A program made the translations under genes and the position numbers. Source: Panax quinquefolius (lineage: Eukaryota > Streptophyta > Magnoliopsida > Apiales > Araliaceae). Taken from it: a stretch of DNA of 64,000 bases. Location: contig CM035167.1 in assembly GCA_020205615.1 (NCBI GenBank), positions 35,724,015 to 35,788,014 on the forward strand, in the 5' to 3' direction. The notes below the pieces were generated by a model, which saw only the letters and a program-made list of their open reading frames with translations, had not been told where the DNA came from and did no database searches. Shown here in pieces: positions 1-10,363 of the stretch; position 1 is the stretch's first letter; every line of letters starts with the position of its first letter.

Positions 1-239
1 TCAATAAAACAAGTTCAAGAATTATTTTATCCAGAATTATTAACGCCCAAATTATCAACACGATAATCTTTGTTTTGTAGAGTAAAATTCAAAAATGATC
101 GGAAGAATATTTCCATGAAAGATATCTTTGGATGAAACGTAAATATCAAGGATATTCCACTAATTTCATGGAGTATAGAAGTCAAAGTTTTAACCAACTG
201 GGTATAATAAAGAATAGAATAACAAAAGAAATCACCATG

Positions 240-645
240 CATGCGATAGATCGCTGGGAAGGTTATTCAACAGAATAATAAATAACGGAACGAAGTCCCG
301 TAAAACGCATGCATGAGGATGTTCCAACAGAATAATAAAGAATGGAACCGAGTCCCAAGGCGTGAAACACATGCACAGGATGTTCCAATGAGAATAATAA
401 TAAAGAGCGGAACCGAAGTCGGTGTAAAACACATGCATGCACGGATGTTCCAAGCAGAATAATAATAAAGAGGCGGAACCAGTTAGGTGTAAAACACACG
501 AGCAGGATGTTCCAACAGAATAATAATAAAGAGCGGAACGAAGTTAGGTGTAAAACACATGCATGAGGATGTTCCAACGAGAATAATAGAAGAATGTCAC
601 CAAGTATAGGGTAAACCATTATACTGAGTTATTCCAATGAATAAT
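240..645 (-). repeat. 57-bp tandem array in B5 LTR, about six units
   Basis: The unit contains GGAACATCC, a TTTAC/GCATG stretch and TCCGTTCTTTATTATTCT (minus strand). Units differ by small indels. The same array has four units in the 5' LTR of B2 (47835-48060) and five in its 3' LTR (55245-55535). The tandem organisation without unique spacers excludes a CRISPR-like array. Confidence 0.85.
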
Positions 646-828
646 AAGCAATAGAATAACAACAGATTCTCTTCATGAATAAGAAAGAATAACACCCCTT
701 ACTTTTGGTAGGAGATTGAAATCTGCAGCGAGTAGTAACAAAATACTCTTCTTCTTTCTCTCTTATTCTCTCTATACTTTCTCTCTATAGCTTGAATGAA
801 TTTGTGAAAATAATGAAGCACTAGGCCT

Positions 829-837
829 CTATTTATA
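829..837 (-). promoter_or_regulatory. TATA box of B5 LTR
   Basis: CTATTTATA here is TATAAATAG on the minus strand, at the same LTR position as the TATA boxes of B4 (43483) and B2 (47562). It is followed in the sense direction by a pyrimidine/CT-rich leader. Only the position and the plant TATA consensus support it. Confidence 0.65.
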
Positions 838-867
838 GAAGATTTCTAACTTAGCACCTCTTAGTGT

Positions 868-1118
868 GAAAAGGCAAGTGGCTCGAGCTAATCGATGATG
901 TGAAAAGAAAAGTGGTTTGACACTTGTAATGTGAAACGACAAGTGGTTCAACGCCTGTAATGTGAAACGACAAGTGGTTCGACGCCTATAATGTGAAACG
1001 ACCAGTGGTTCGACGTCTGGTAAAGGTAATTACTATTGACGAAGGTAATTACTATTCACAAGGGTAATTACTATTAATGAAGGTAATTACTATTCACAAG
1101 GGTAATTACTATTGACGA
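868..1118 (-). repeat. Two U3 tandem arrays upstream of the B5 TATA box
   Basis: From about 868 to 1018 a roughly 31-bp unit containing GTGAAACGACAAGTGGTTCG repeats four to five times. From 1023 to 1118 an 18-19-bp unit containing GGTAATTACTATT repeats five times. B4 keeps the 31-bp array (43270-43440) but only one copy of the shorter unit. Placed just upstream of the TATA box, these look like U3 enhancer-type repeats; that role is inferred. Confidence 0.75.
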
Positions 1119-1736
1119 AGAGACTCTTAAATGATGACATATGAGCCCCCCATAAAATAATCAAACTTACCACAAATCATTTTATTTTTAATCAACACAT
1201 ATTTAATCAATTATTAATCATTTATAACTTGTCGTCTCAATTATTGATTTAATACTATATTATACAGATGATACTGTGACAATAATTGAATCAATAATAT
1301 AAGAGATATGATGCAGCAATTACTGTAGCAATAATTAAGCATACCGAGTGACTTCTCACTTAAGCATCAATAATCAATACTGTGTTAAGTGCTACTATGC
1401 AACCACGCCAGTATTACTATACTTTTACCAGGGTAGTTCAACAGATTTTTAACAGTAACACCTCCACCAAGTTATTTTTATAAAATATTTTTGTCGTTTT
1501 CTAAATCCAAATAATAATTTCATTGTGGGGTCCATCAATGATTGAGCCGTTATACGAATATTTCCTAACAAAAAGAATATTCCCCGACCAAACGAATATT
1601 TTATAACAACTTGCATACTTTGCAAAATTTATAAATATTACCCACAACTATAACATTATATCAAATTTATTCCATAATATTAAAAAATAATATTTATAGA
1701 AAATTCATCTTTATATATAATAGCTGGGGTCTTACA

Positions 1737-2535
1737 GATTATTCCTAAAGCATGATATTAAATTTACAAATATCAATTCAGTTATGATTATTCCATAGCA
1801 TACAGTTAGTTCTTTTGCATTCAACTAATCCTTAGTTGATGAACGTTGAATTCTAAATTACCTTGTAATGTATCCAAACCAAACTTACTTTGGTGTGGAC
1901 TTGTATTCTAAATACTGAGATGAATGGTTGTGCATAATACATTGTACGAAGGGTTGATCCCCCTAAGTACGCGGAGTCCTTATAGTCTTATGACTGTTAA
2001 AGTTAAAGTTGAAAGATTACTTATAACTGTGGACATGATTCATGGTCATTAGACCCTTAGTGAATGTTATAATTTTTAGAAATTTAATAGAACACATTCT
2101 TCAGTTCTATTGAGCCTAGTATTGGCAATTGATGTAAAAGTTTAAAGATTTACTTGTTGTTATTCCAAGTGGGCCTTGTTTGCTCACTCTTGCCTGTAAA
2201 ATTTCTTACAGCTAAAGATGAAAAGGGTGACGTACCTAGCACCAGTAAGGGAAAAAGAAAGATGAACAAATACTGAAGACTTGTAATAGTTTTGATAGTT
2301 TTATTATCAGACTTTGGTTTAAAGATTGTAATGAAGTTTATTTAATTTCTGCATTTGAATGTTTGTAACTAAAGGATAGGTAACCTGGGAGATCTTTTTG
2401 TATTTAAGTTTAATCCTGTACAGGCAGGTTTTCATTATTCAATTTTATTATGATTGGATAGTTAGAAATGAATGTTTTGATTAAGTGAACTCCAAATCTT
2501 GAGGAAATGAAGTACCAAGATTTGGGGGTGTCACA
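1737..2535 (+). mobile_element. C1: 3' part of a C-like LTR
   Basis: The segment aligns with the last 800 bp of the family C LTRs (for example 27740-28631), sharing CCAAACCAAACTT and GATCCCCCTAAGTACG, and ends in GGGGGTGTCACA. It is clearly more diverged than the other C copies. It is bounded on the left by B5 and on the right by A1 LTR sequence at an interior position, so it was inserted into the A1 5' LTR. TCTAT at 2536-2540 is the candidate right-hand target duplication; the left partner is off-window. Confidence 0.75.
2211..2276 (+). other. Conserved LTR mini-ORF (C1 copy)
   Basis: A CAG acceptor-like site (AG at 2210-2211) is followed by a 21-codon purine-rich reading frame ending in TGA. 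It contains STSKGKRK and matches the C-family mini-ORF in spacing and in the STSKGK core. There is no ATG in this frame, so translation would require splicing or an unusual start. See the mini-ORF finding. Confidence 0.45.
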
Positions 2536-4759
2536 TCTATCTTTATCATACTAGGATGATAAGAGAAGTGTAATCTAATGAAGTTAGATACTAAGAACAT
2601 ATAAGAAGTCATTGATGAATAAACTTAAACCGAATAAGAGGATTAAACAACTTGAACCTAAATAAGTTATTAACTTATGATGAACTTGTCATATGGTTGT
2701 CATATGAATTAGTATGTTGGATAAGATGTGAAAACATTGAGTAAAGGACTTAAACCAATAATAAGTCATCATGAAATGAAAATCAAGTATTGAAGAATTA
2801 TTAAGTTAGGAACTTATATGAAGTAAGCCATAACTTAATTTAAATATAACTTTTTGTAGCATGTAAGTTAAGATGTCTAGATAATAAAATGAATGTATTT
2901 AGAATGATGAACAGATCACTAGTAATGAAGTTTTGCCGAAATTAACACGATTGGACGATAATCGTCGAATTCGTGAAATTCTCAGAATTGGAGTCGTATT
3001 TTGTGTTTGAACTCAGAAACGTTAGTTTTCGATGGAGACAAGTCATATTTGGCATTATAGAGTTGCAGACTCGAAAATGACCGGATTCCGACTAAGAACG
3101 AAGAAACGAGCGTTGAACGTTCGCGAACGTTTACCGTTTTCGTTAAAAATGCACTAATAGGTGAAATTTTAGCAAACGAAGTCGAATAGATAAAATTCTT
3201 GCATAAACGCATAGAGTACGTAATTTGTGAACCGTAGGCTCTTGAACGAGCCAATTCGAACTTATAACGAAAAAGTTACGAGTCCGGGAATCTCATAATT
3301 TAAAAATCTGTCAAACATTTATGTGTCACAGAGTCGTACTTTGCCATGACTCAAGCCAAAATTAAAACATCGCTAGCCGCCAAAGTGGCCTTAGTCCTCG
3401 CAAACTCATGGCGCTAGTCACGACCAAGAATAAAAGGGACTCATGGCAAACAATGAGTCTGGTTTTTGGGCAACAATAGGTGGACAGCCAGCAAGACACC
3501 AAATGTAATAGCCGTAATATGGCGCCAACTTCATGACCTAGATAATAGAGAATGTTTACAAATTGAACATGAAGAGTAATTAATAAGCAATTAAATAAGG
3601 ATCTTAATGAAATATTGTTAAGACATAATTAAGCCTTAAGTATGAACACTCAAGGTTAAGTTAAATCAAATACATATGAACGTGAGAATGACCTAATGGA
3701 AAGCTGGAACCAATAATAACAAATCTAATACATAATTAGATTGAGAAGTTGGGTAAGATTCTTCAGGAACCATGTATGATCATTCATGACCTAATGTTCT
3801 ATGTTATGTTATCATCTACTGTAGAGACTTAAGGACCTAAAGTGCACGTGTTATAAACTATAGCAGACACTAAAGGCAAGTACTCTAACCCTTGTTCCAG
3901 TTCGATCTGGACAAGTCTTTATGATTCATGTATTCTTCGCATGAGTTAATGTTTGAGGAAGTCAAAGCCAATTCTTTCGGCTAGTCATATGCTATGTTAT
4001 TTTATCAAGTGTTGATAAGGATTTACCCAACTAATATTGTTGTGGTTTTCAAAAGTAGACTGAGTATGCTAAATTATTTTGTTGTCAAACGACAGGCACA
4101 TGAGGTTGCCACAACTTAAACGTATACACGTTTAATGAATGTAGTGTTCATCAACATAGAACACTATAAGCTGATCACCTAGACATTCTCGTAAGCTATG
4201 TCAGACTTACGGACTTCGTGTTGGGATGTCCTTTTCAAAGTAATTATGAAATGTTTATGATTTTGAACCGGAATTGATGTTTTACTGACTATTGTTGTTG
4301 TAAAACATTTTGAATGAAAAGAAGTGCTATTTTGAATTATCGATAGTACTTCGTAACTATTGTTCAGTTATCGAAGATAAACAATTCCTATATTTCAAGC
4401 ATGCTATTTTCCTAGAATTGTTGTACTTGCTGAGCTAGTTAGGCTCATTCTTTCTTGAACCATATGAATGCAGCTAAGATCGAACGGACCGATGGATCCG
4501 GCAAGGATAAAGGGAAGGCGAAGGCGAACCCGTAGACTACATATGTAATAGTATAGGTTTTGTAAGAATAATACTAATATTATGATAAAGACAAATGTAT
4601 TGGTTAGAAAGAACCTGGGGAATGTAAATATTCTTTTGATATATATATATAAGACATATCCGTTCTTTTGAGGCATTTCAATTGGATGTTTATGTGAACT
4701 GTAGCACCGTGTAGCACCATCTATCGGGTTGGAAGATAACCGGATTTGGGGGCGTCACA
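2536..4759 (+). mobile_element. A1 5' LTR, 3' two thirds only
   Basis: This is near-identical to 11436-13669, the same portion of the A1 3' LTR, and ends GGGGGCGTCACA immediately before a primer-binding site. The first 1.07 kb is missing because C1 interrupts the LTR; that part should lie left of the window. The stretch holds no gene. It carries the putative splice acceptor and mini-ORF (4473-4535) and a GC-richer hypervariable island at about 3330-3530. Confidence 0.9.
4473..4535 (+). other. Conserved LTR mini-ORF (A1 5' LTR)
   Basis: After ATATGAATGCAG there is a 63-nt frame ending in TAG. It encodes 20 residues beginning AKIERTDGSG and rich in Lys/Gly (KDKGKAKA). The copies at 13387-13449 and 39539-39601 have the same length and stop. 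The frame has no ATG. Confidence 0.5.
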
Positions 4760-4762
4760 GGT

Positions 4763-4774
4763 TGGTATCAAAGC
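4763..4774 (+). promoter_or_regulatory. A1 primer-binding site
   Basis: TGGTATCAAAGC lies three bases after the LTR end and differs by one base from the plant initiator-Met tRNA complement TGGTATCAGAGC. It primes minus-strand DNA synthesis in this family of elements. Confidence 0.85.
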
Positions 4775-4793
4775 AAGAGGTTATAAAACTTAA

Positions 4794-4808
4794 GGGGGGG
4801 GGGGGGGG
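4794..4808 (+). repeat. Poly-G run of 15 in A1 leader
   Basis: Fifteen consecutive G follow TTATAAAACTTAA just downstream of the primer site. A2 has only a short G-run at the equivalent place (CCCCCC on the plus strand near 39278). The length may be a polymerase-slippage or consensus artefact. Confidence 0.9.
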
Positions 4809-4947
4809 AAATAAAACCTTAAGTCATAACCTTAAGAAAAGTTAAAGAATAAAAGATGGAAGTTAACCTTAGAAAAATGCATTATATATGTTATGTGTTT
4901 TTATTATTCTACTAACGTGTACTAATCAAACTTTTTTGTTGTTGTAG

Positions 4948-5482
4948 ATGTTAGGAGAAAATAGAGACGTACATGTAGTCAGTGAAGTCGGTTAATCAGG
5001 TAGAGATTATACCGAGTCCCATAACGGCAGATCCCGATATAGTGGTGGTTGAGTCTGGAGACTCAAAAAGTTTAGATCTCATGTCAGTGTTTGATGGCAT
5101 GATAGAAGAATAAGTGGAAGTAGTGTCCTTCAACCCAGTAGCTATAGCAGCGGAGACGGCTCCGGGGGAGTCAATGTTGTCATTATTCATGTCAGTGATA
5201 GATAGGAACATCCACTACTGCCAGGAGGTTAAGGAGTTGAAGGTAGAGCTCCAAGCTGTTATAGAGGATAAGACGGACATGGAGTTTATGTGGGAGTAGG
5301 AACATGATGAAAGGGTTTTGGCCAAGGACAAGGTCCATGGGTTGAAACAGGAGGTCTTTGAGCTCAGGGAGGAGCTAAAGACCAAGAAGCAGAAGATAGG
5401 GAGAATGTCCTATATCCATAAGAATTCTCAAGAGGATTTCTAGTTGCGTAGTATTTGGTTATCCCAGAGAGAGCAGGCGTAA
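4948..5482 (+). pseudogene. A1 extra ORF upstream of gag, coiled-coil type, broken
   Basis: A reading frame runs from about 4988 to 5482, interrupted by in-frame stops at 5111, 5297 and 5441. An ATG at 4948 lies in another frame and would need one frameshift. The predicted product is acidic at the start (DPDIVVVESGDS). It then becomes charged and heptad-like (VKELKVELQAVIEDK, LKQEVFELREELKTKKQK), consistent with a coiled coil. It lies between the primer site and gag, 390 bp before the gag start. Family D (32418-32729) and family C (60110-60731) have a similar ORF in the same place, whereas family B does not. I recognise no domain; by position it could be a leader protein of the element. Confidence 0.55.
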
Positions 5483-5871
5483 TATACGCAAGATACTATC
5501 ACCGTGATATTATTGTCGGTCTTGCCAAGGCGGATTTTGAGAATGCCTTAAGGAAAATGTAATCTAGTAGTGGCTAGAATAGTTAGATATGTACATATTT
5601 TTGTATCTAGTAGCGACGTAAAACCCTCTTTTGTATAATCAAGGGTAGTCTTTTGTAAATCCCAATTTTTGGAAAGCAATTGCGGGAAATTAATGTATTC
5701 AGTTTAGGTTGTGTTATGTAACCGATGTAGTATTATACTACAATGAATCAATATAAGTCTTTTTCGAAAAAATGTTGAGTAATGAATGTTTAAGTTATTG
5801 TTTAACATTGAATAATAACTAACTGACAGGAAATGAATAATAACGAAATATGTGTTTATTGTAAAAGCAAA
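5483..5871 (+). other. A1 spacer between extra ORF and gag
   Basis: About 390 bp of AT-rich non-coding leader. It ends in a purine-rich AACTGACAGGAAATG stretch just before gag. Related spacers occur in D (32730-32998) and C2 (60732-61140), both also ending directly before an ATGCCGCCAAG gag start. I see no other signal. Confidence 0.6.
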
Positions 5872-7389
5872 ATGCCGCCAAGAAGACTACCACGTAATCA
5901 GGGTGCGAACACAAACCAACCGGAGGGCAGTCCGGTTAACACCATGAAAGAGTTCATAAATCTATTAAACGCAACATTTAATAGAACTGGGGATAACATC
6001 CCCATAAATCCTGGTGTAGTACGAGCTACTACGTTTAAGGACTTTAAGAGTCTGGGTCCGCCGAAGTTCAATGGAACTACGGACCCTATCAAAGCCCAAA
6101 CGTTGGTAAAGGAAATTGAGAAAGCATTTGTGAAAACAAATGTCGATGAGGCCCAGAAGGTTGCCTTTGCAACCTACATGATGAAGGGAGAGGCCAATCA
6201 GGCTAGGGCCGGAATAGATGTTATAACGTGGGTGAGGTTCAAGGAAATATTTTACTAGAACTACTTTCCCACGAGCATGCAGGGAAGGATGGAGATACAG
6301 TTTTTAGATTTAAAACAAGGGGACATGACGGTTCCCAAGTTCGCCGCCAAGTTTAATGAACTGGAAAGGTTCGCTCCACATCAAGTGGATACTGAGGTGA
6401 GGAAGGCTCGACGGTTCGAGCAGGGCTTGAAACCCTGGCTCTATAACCGTATCTCGGTGTTCCAAAGTACTTCCTTTGGAATCGTTTTAGAGAAGGCAAT
6501 AATTGCTGGAGGTGGTAGTGAGGCGTTGAGCCAATACCACAAAGATAAGAAAATCAAAGGGAAGGTGGACGGGGGAGTATAGAATCAGGGTGCCAGCGGG
6601 AGTGGCGAAGGAGACCCGAAGAGGAGAATGGAGGCCTGCAAAACCTGTGGGAAGACTCATTTAAGAGTATGTCTCAAAGGTAAGGCCGTGTGTTATAACT
6701 GCGGACAGGAGGGGCATATTGTGCCAAACTGTCCAAGCCTAAAGAAGAACCATGGATGCTTTGTATGTGGGTCAACTGACCACATGGCAAAGAACTGTCC
6801 AAAGAAGGGGACATATGGGAATAGGGGCACCAATAGTGGTAAGTTAACTATTGGGGGTCCAGCGCAGCCAGGTAGGCCGATGGCCCGTACCATTAATATG
6901 ACCGTCCAAGACGCTATGACATCGGGGGACGTAGTCACAGGTATTATTCCGATCAACGACTTAAATGCATACGTGCTGTTTAACTCGGGTGCTACTTGTT
7001 CATTTATCGCATGTGATTTTGCTAGACGATTAGGATTACTTCCCGAAAAGTTGCCTATACCTTTAAATATTAAGTTAGCAAATGAAGAGATAATTCATGT
7101 TGAAGATATTTATAGGAGTTGTTGCGTAGACATTCGAGGTTGTCAATTATCGGTAGATCTGATACCGATAAAGTTAGGAGAGTTCGACGTAATTCTCGGA
7201 ATGGATTGGTTGATAAATCATGGAGCAATAATAGATTGTCAAAAGAAATGCGTAAATATTAAAACATTAAAACAATCTCATATAATATTTTACGGGAATA
7301 AATTGACGGGACATTCGTGTTGTCTTACCATGACACAAACTAGGAAATTTTTGAGGAAGGGGTGTGTAGGCTATGTGTCATGTGGTTGA
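5872..7389 (+). pseudogene. gag: A1 Gag and protease, broken
   Basis: The start at 5872 (MPPRRL) is chosen because C2 (61141) and D (32999) begin gag with the same MPPRR. The capsid-like retrotransposon gag domain runs to about 6580. Then come CKTCGKTH and two complete CCHC knuckles, CYNCGQEGHIVPNC and CFVCGSTDHMAKNC (about 6640-6800), for RNA binding. An aspartic protease follows from about 6900. Stops at 6256 and 6580 interrupt one continuous frame, and a frameshift just before 7387 separates it from RT. The protease signature reads NSGATCSFI: the catalytic Asp is Asn (codon 6982-6984), so the protease would be inactive even without the stops. Confidence 0.85.
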
Positions 7390-7399
7390 TACCTAGAGA

Positions 7400-8884
7400 G
7401 TGGGAGCGACTATGGAACAAATACCTATAGTGAATGAGTTCATGGACGTATTTTCAAGTGAGTTACCTGGTCTTCCGCCGGATAGGGAGACCGAGTTCGT
7501 AATAGATATTGTGCCAGGAATGACACCAGTTTCCAGGGCACCGTATCGTATGGAGCCAGTGGAGATGAAGGAGTTGATGGTGCAGTTGCAAGAATTATTG
7601 GATAAGAAGTATATTCAACCGAGTGTTTCGCCATGGGGAGCACCGGTACTATTTGTCAAGAAGAAGGATGGATCGTTAAGACTTTTTATTGACTACCGAG
7701 AGTTGAACAAGTTAACAATAAAGAATAAATATCCATTGCTCAGGATCGATGATCTTTTTGATCAGTTGAAAGGGGCAAAATATTTTTCCAAAATAGATTT
7801 GAGGATGGGGTATCATCATCTGAAGGTTAGGAATGAAGACGTGCCAAAAACAACATTCAGAACTCGTTATGGTCATTATGAGTTTCTGGTGATGTCATTT
7901 GGGTTGACTAATGCACCTGCTGCATTTATGGACATGATGAACAGAGTGTTCAAACAATATTTGGAAAAGTTCGTCATGGTGTTTATCGATGATATTCTAG
8001 TCTATTTTAAGATGTCAGAAGATCATGCTGAACACCTAAGAATAGTGTTGGAGACACTAAGAAAGGAAAAGTTATATGCGAAGTTCACTAAGTGTGAATT
8101 TTGGCTAGAAAGGGTACAGCTTTTAGGTCATGTTATTGACCATGAAGGGATTTCAGTAGATCCAGCGAAGGTGGAAGCCGTGATGAATTGGGAACAACCG
8201 AAAATGCCAACCGAGGTGCGAAGTTTCCTAGGGTTAGCGGGTTACTATCGGAGATTTATTCAGGATTTTTCAAAGATAGCTACTCCGTTGACTAACTTGA
8301 CGAGGAAGACAGTGAAGTATGTATGGACTGAGAAATGTGAAGATAGTTTTCAAGAACTTAAGAAGAGGTTGAGTGAAGCACCTGTTTTATCATTACCCGA
8401 TGAAACAAGAAATTTCGTAGTTTATAGCGATGCTTCGCATAAAGGACTTGGTTGCGTGCTCATGCAGAATAGCAAGGTCATTGCATATGCATCTAGGCAG
8501 TTGAAGGAATATGAGAAAGTTTATCCTACTCATGATCTGGAACTGGCCGCGGTGGTGTTTTCCTTAAAGATATGGCGACATTATCTCTATGGGGAAAAGT
8601 GTGAGATATACACGGACCACAAGAGTCTAAAATATATCTTCACACAGAAGGAGTTGAATATGAGACAGAGGAGATGGCTAGAGTTGATAAAGGATTATGA
8701 CTGTGAAATCTTGTATCACCTTGGAAAAGCCAATGTTGTGGCCGACGCCTTCAGTAGAAAGGGTCGGGAGAAGTTGTCTATGTTAACGGCTCAAACTGAG
8801 TTAATAATAGAGATGGCAAAGATGGAGTTGGAGGTGAAGTTGCCAAGTGAGGCGGAGCAGAGACTTTTTGCGACGGAGATATAA
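7400..8884 (+). CDS. pol: A1 reverse transcriptase and RNase H (open segment of broken pol)
   Basis: This is the longest open frame in the window (494 codons). RT copies RNA to [31 protein letters not shown] and the catalytic FIDDILVY are present. RNase H follows with [21 protein letters not shown] and a terminal VVADAFSRK. There is no true start at 7400. The frame is the middle of a gag-pol polyprotein and is entered after a stop at 7394. It ends at TAA 8882-8884 and the same frame continues into integrase. The RT active site appears intact, but Phe replaces the usual Ser after FIDDILVY and GYHHLK replaces GYHQLK. Confidence 0.9.
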   Translation: MGATMEQIPIVNEFMDVFSSELPGLPPDRETEFVIDIVPGMTPVSRAPYRMEPVEMKELMVQLQELLDKKYIQPSVSPWGAPVLFVKKKDGSLRLFIDYRELNKLTIKNKYPLLRIDDLFDQLKGAKYFSKIDLRMGYHHLKVRNEDVPKTTFRTRYGHYEFLVMSFGLTNAPAAFMDMMNRVFKQYLEKFVMVFIDDILVYFKMSEDHAEHLRIVLETLRKEKLYAKFTKCEFWLERVQLLGHVIDHEGISVDPAKVEAVMNWEQPKMPTEVRSFLGLAGYYRRFIQDFSKIATPLTNLTRKTVKYVWTEKCEDSFQELKKRLSEAPVLSLPDETRNFVVYSDASHKGLGCVLMQNSKVIAYASRQLKEYEKVYPTHDLELAAVVFSLKIWRHYLYGEKCEIYTDHKSLKYIFTQKELNMRQRRWLELIKDYDCEILYHLGKANVVADAFSRKGREKLSMLTAQTELIIEMAKMELEVKLPSEAEQRLFATEI

Positions 8885-10318
8885 TCTACCATCGTAGAGA
8901 GAGTCAAGGAGGTGCAGCTCAAAACTATTGAGTGTGGCCAGATGAAGGAGCGAATAACCACCGAAAAACATATTAGGTTTAGTCTTGATAATGAGGGATT
9001 ATTAAGATTTGAAGGAAAAATTTGGGTTCCGAATGAGACGAAATTAAAGAAGCAAGTATTACAAGAGGCTCATAGTTTGAGGTACTTGATTCATCCTGGT
9101 AGTACTAAGATGTAACAAGACCTTCGACAGAGTTTTTGGTGGCTGAATATGAAGAGAGAAATAGCCGAGTATGTGAGTAAGTGCTTGATTTGTCAAAGAG
9201 TTAAAGTCGAACATCAACGACCAAGTGGCTTGTTACAGTCCTTGGAGATTTCGGAGTGAAAATGGGAGCATATCACGATGGACTTTGTGGTGGGACTTCC
9301 GACTACTCAGAAAGGGTATGATACGATTTGGGTAATAGTGGACCGGTTGACAAAGTCAACTCACTTTTTTCCAATTCGGGTCAAGTATAACTTAGATCAA
9401 TTAGGGAAACTTTATGTTAAGGAAATTATTTCCAGACATGGAGTACCAATTTTGATTGTGTCAGATCGTGACCCACGATTCACATCAAACTTTGGGAGAA
9501 GTCTTCAAGAGCAGTTGGGGACGCAGTTGAAGTTGAGTATGACATATCATCCATAAACCGATGGATAGAATGAGAGAACAATTCAGACGTTAGAAGATAT
9601 GTTGAGATCTTGCGTCATGGATTTCACGGGTAGTTGGGATGATCATCTACCATTAGTAGAATTTGCGTATAACAACTGTTATCATGTAAGCATAGGTATG
9701 TCGTCGTATGAAACTTTGTATGGATGGAAATGTAGAACACCATTGTATTTGGATGAAGTGGGAGAACGCCGAATACTAGGACCAGAATTGGTGCAGCAAA
9801 CAGCGGATGTAGTGAAGTTGATACATATGCGTCTCGTAGCAGCTCAAGACAGACAGAAGAAATTCACAGACGTACATCGAGAGAATAGAGAGTTGGAAGT
9901 TGGCTCGTACATATTTCTAAAGGTATCGCCTTCGAAAGGAAAAATACACTTTGGTAAGAAGGGAAAACTAAGCCCAAGGTTTATAGGACCTTTTGAGGTA
10001 TTTGAACGGGTAGGTGAGGTAGCTTATAGGGTAGCGTTACCTCCAGACCTAGAGCAAATACATAATGTATTTCACGTTTCATTGCTACGTCCTTACAAAC
10101 TAGATTACAAGTACGTGAAAGAATTTGAGCCTATTCAAATCGAGAAGGATTTAACATATGAAGAGATGTCGATTCAAATCATCGATAAAAAAGAGCAAGT
10201 TCTGCGAAACAAGGTAATATCGTCGGTAAATGTATTATGGAAGAACCACGATGTCGAGGAAGTAGCGTGGGAATTGGAAGAGAAGATAAAGAAGGAATAC
10301 CCTCTTTTGTTTGAGTAA
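8885..10318 (+). pseudogene. pol: A1 integrase and chromodomain-like tail, broken by stops
   Basis: The RT frame continues through four stops (9113, 9257, 9554, 9566) without a frameshift. The H2C2 zinc domain (HSLRYLIHPG ... CLICQ), the catalytic core (Asp in [10 protein letters not shown], Asp in [11 protein letters not shown], Glu in [10 protein letters not shown]) and the GPF-type C-terminal module (PRFIGPFEV) are all visible. The last about 60 residues (IIDKKEQVLRNK ... VNVLWKNHDVEEVAWELE ... YPLLFE) match the chromodomain-like tail of Tekay/Del chromoviruses, which directs integration to heterochromatin. The final stop is at 10316-10318. The integrase cannot be made as one chain. Confidence 0.9.
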
Positions 10319-10351
10319 TGTAGGGCGAGATTCTAGGGACAGAATCTTTAT

Positions 10352-10363
10352 AAGGGGGAAGAA
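10352..10363 (+). promoter_or_regulatory. A1 polypurine tract
   Basis: AAGGGGGAAGAA directly precedes the 3' LTR start TGTAACG and is the expected plus-strand primer. Element D has the related sequence AAAGGAGGTGAA in the same position (34386-34397). Confidence 0.85.

Larger units (their letters stand above)
1..1736 (-). mobile_element. B5: family B LTR fragment, minus strand, left side cut by window edge
   Basis: Read on the minus strand this starts TGTAAGACCCCAGCT at 1736 and matches the B LTRs at 46534 and 53954, including the promoter and a 57-bp repeat block. It abuts C-like LTR sequence at 1737, so it was probably inserted into that LTR. The rest lies left of the window. It belongs to the same subtype as the first part of B4 (42562-43745): both share the U3 31-bp repeats and the sequence around the TATA box. 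No coding sequence is present. Confidence 0.85.

Noticed and set aside
240..645. CRISPR-like direct repeats
   Set aside because: Units are contiguous tandem repeats without unique spacers, lie inside a plant LTR and recur in other B LTRs.
4763..4774. tRNA gene fragments at the primer sites
   Set aside because: Only 12-14 bases complementary to a tRNA 3' end are present, with no cloverleaf sequence.
10319..10351. Envelope-like third ORF between pol and the 3' LTR
   Set aside because: Only about 33-45 bp separate the pol stop from the polypurine tract in A1, and essentially none in B1 and B2.
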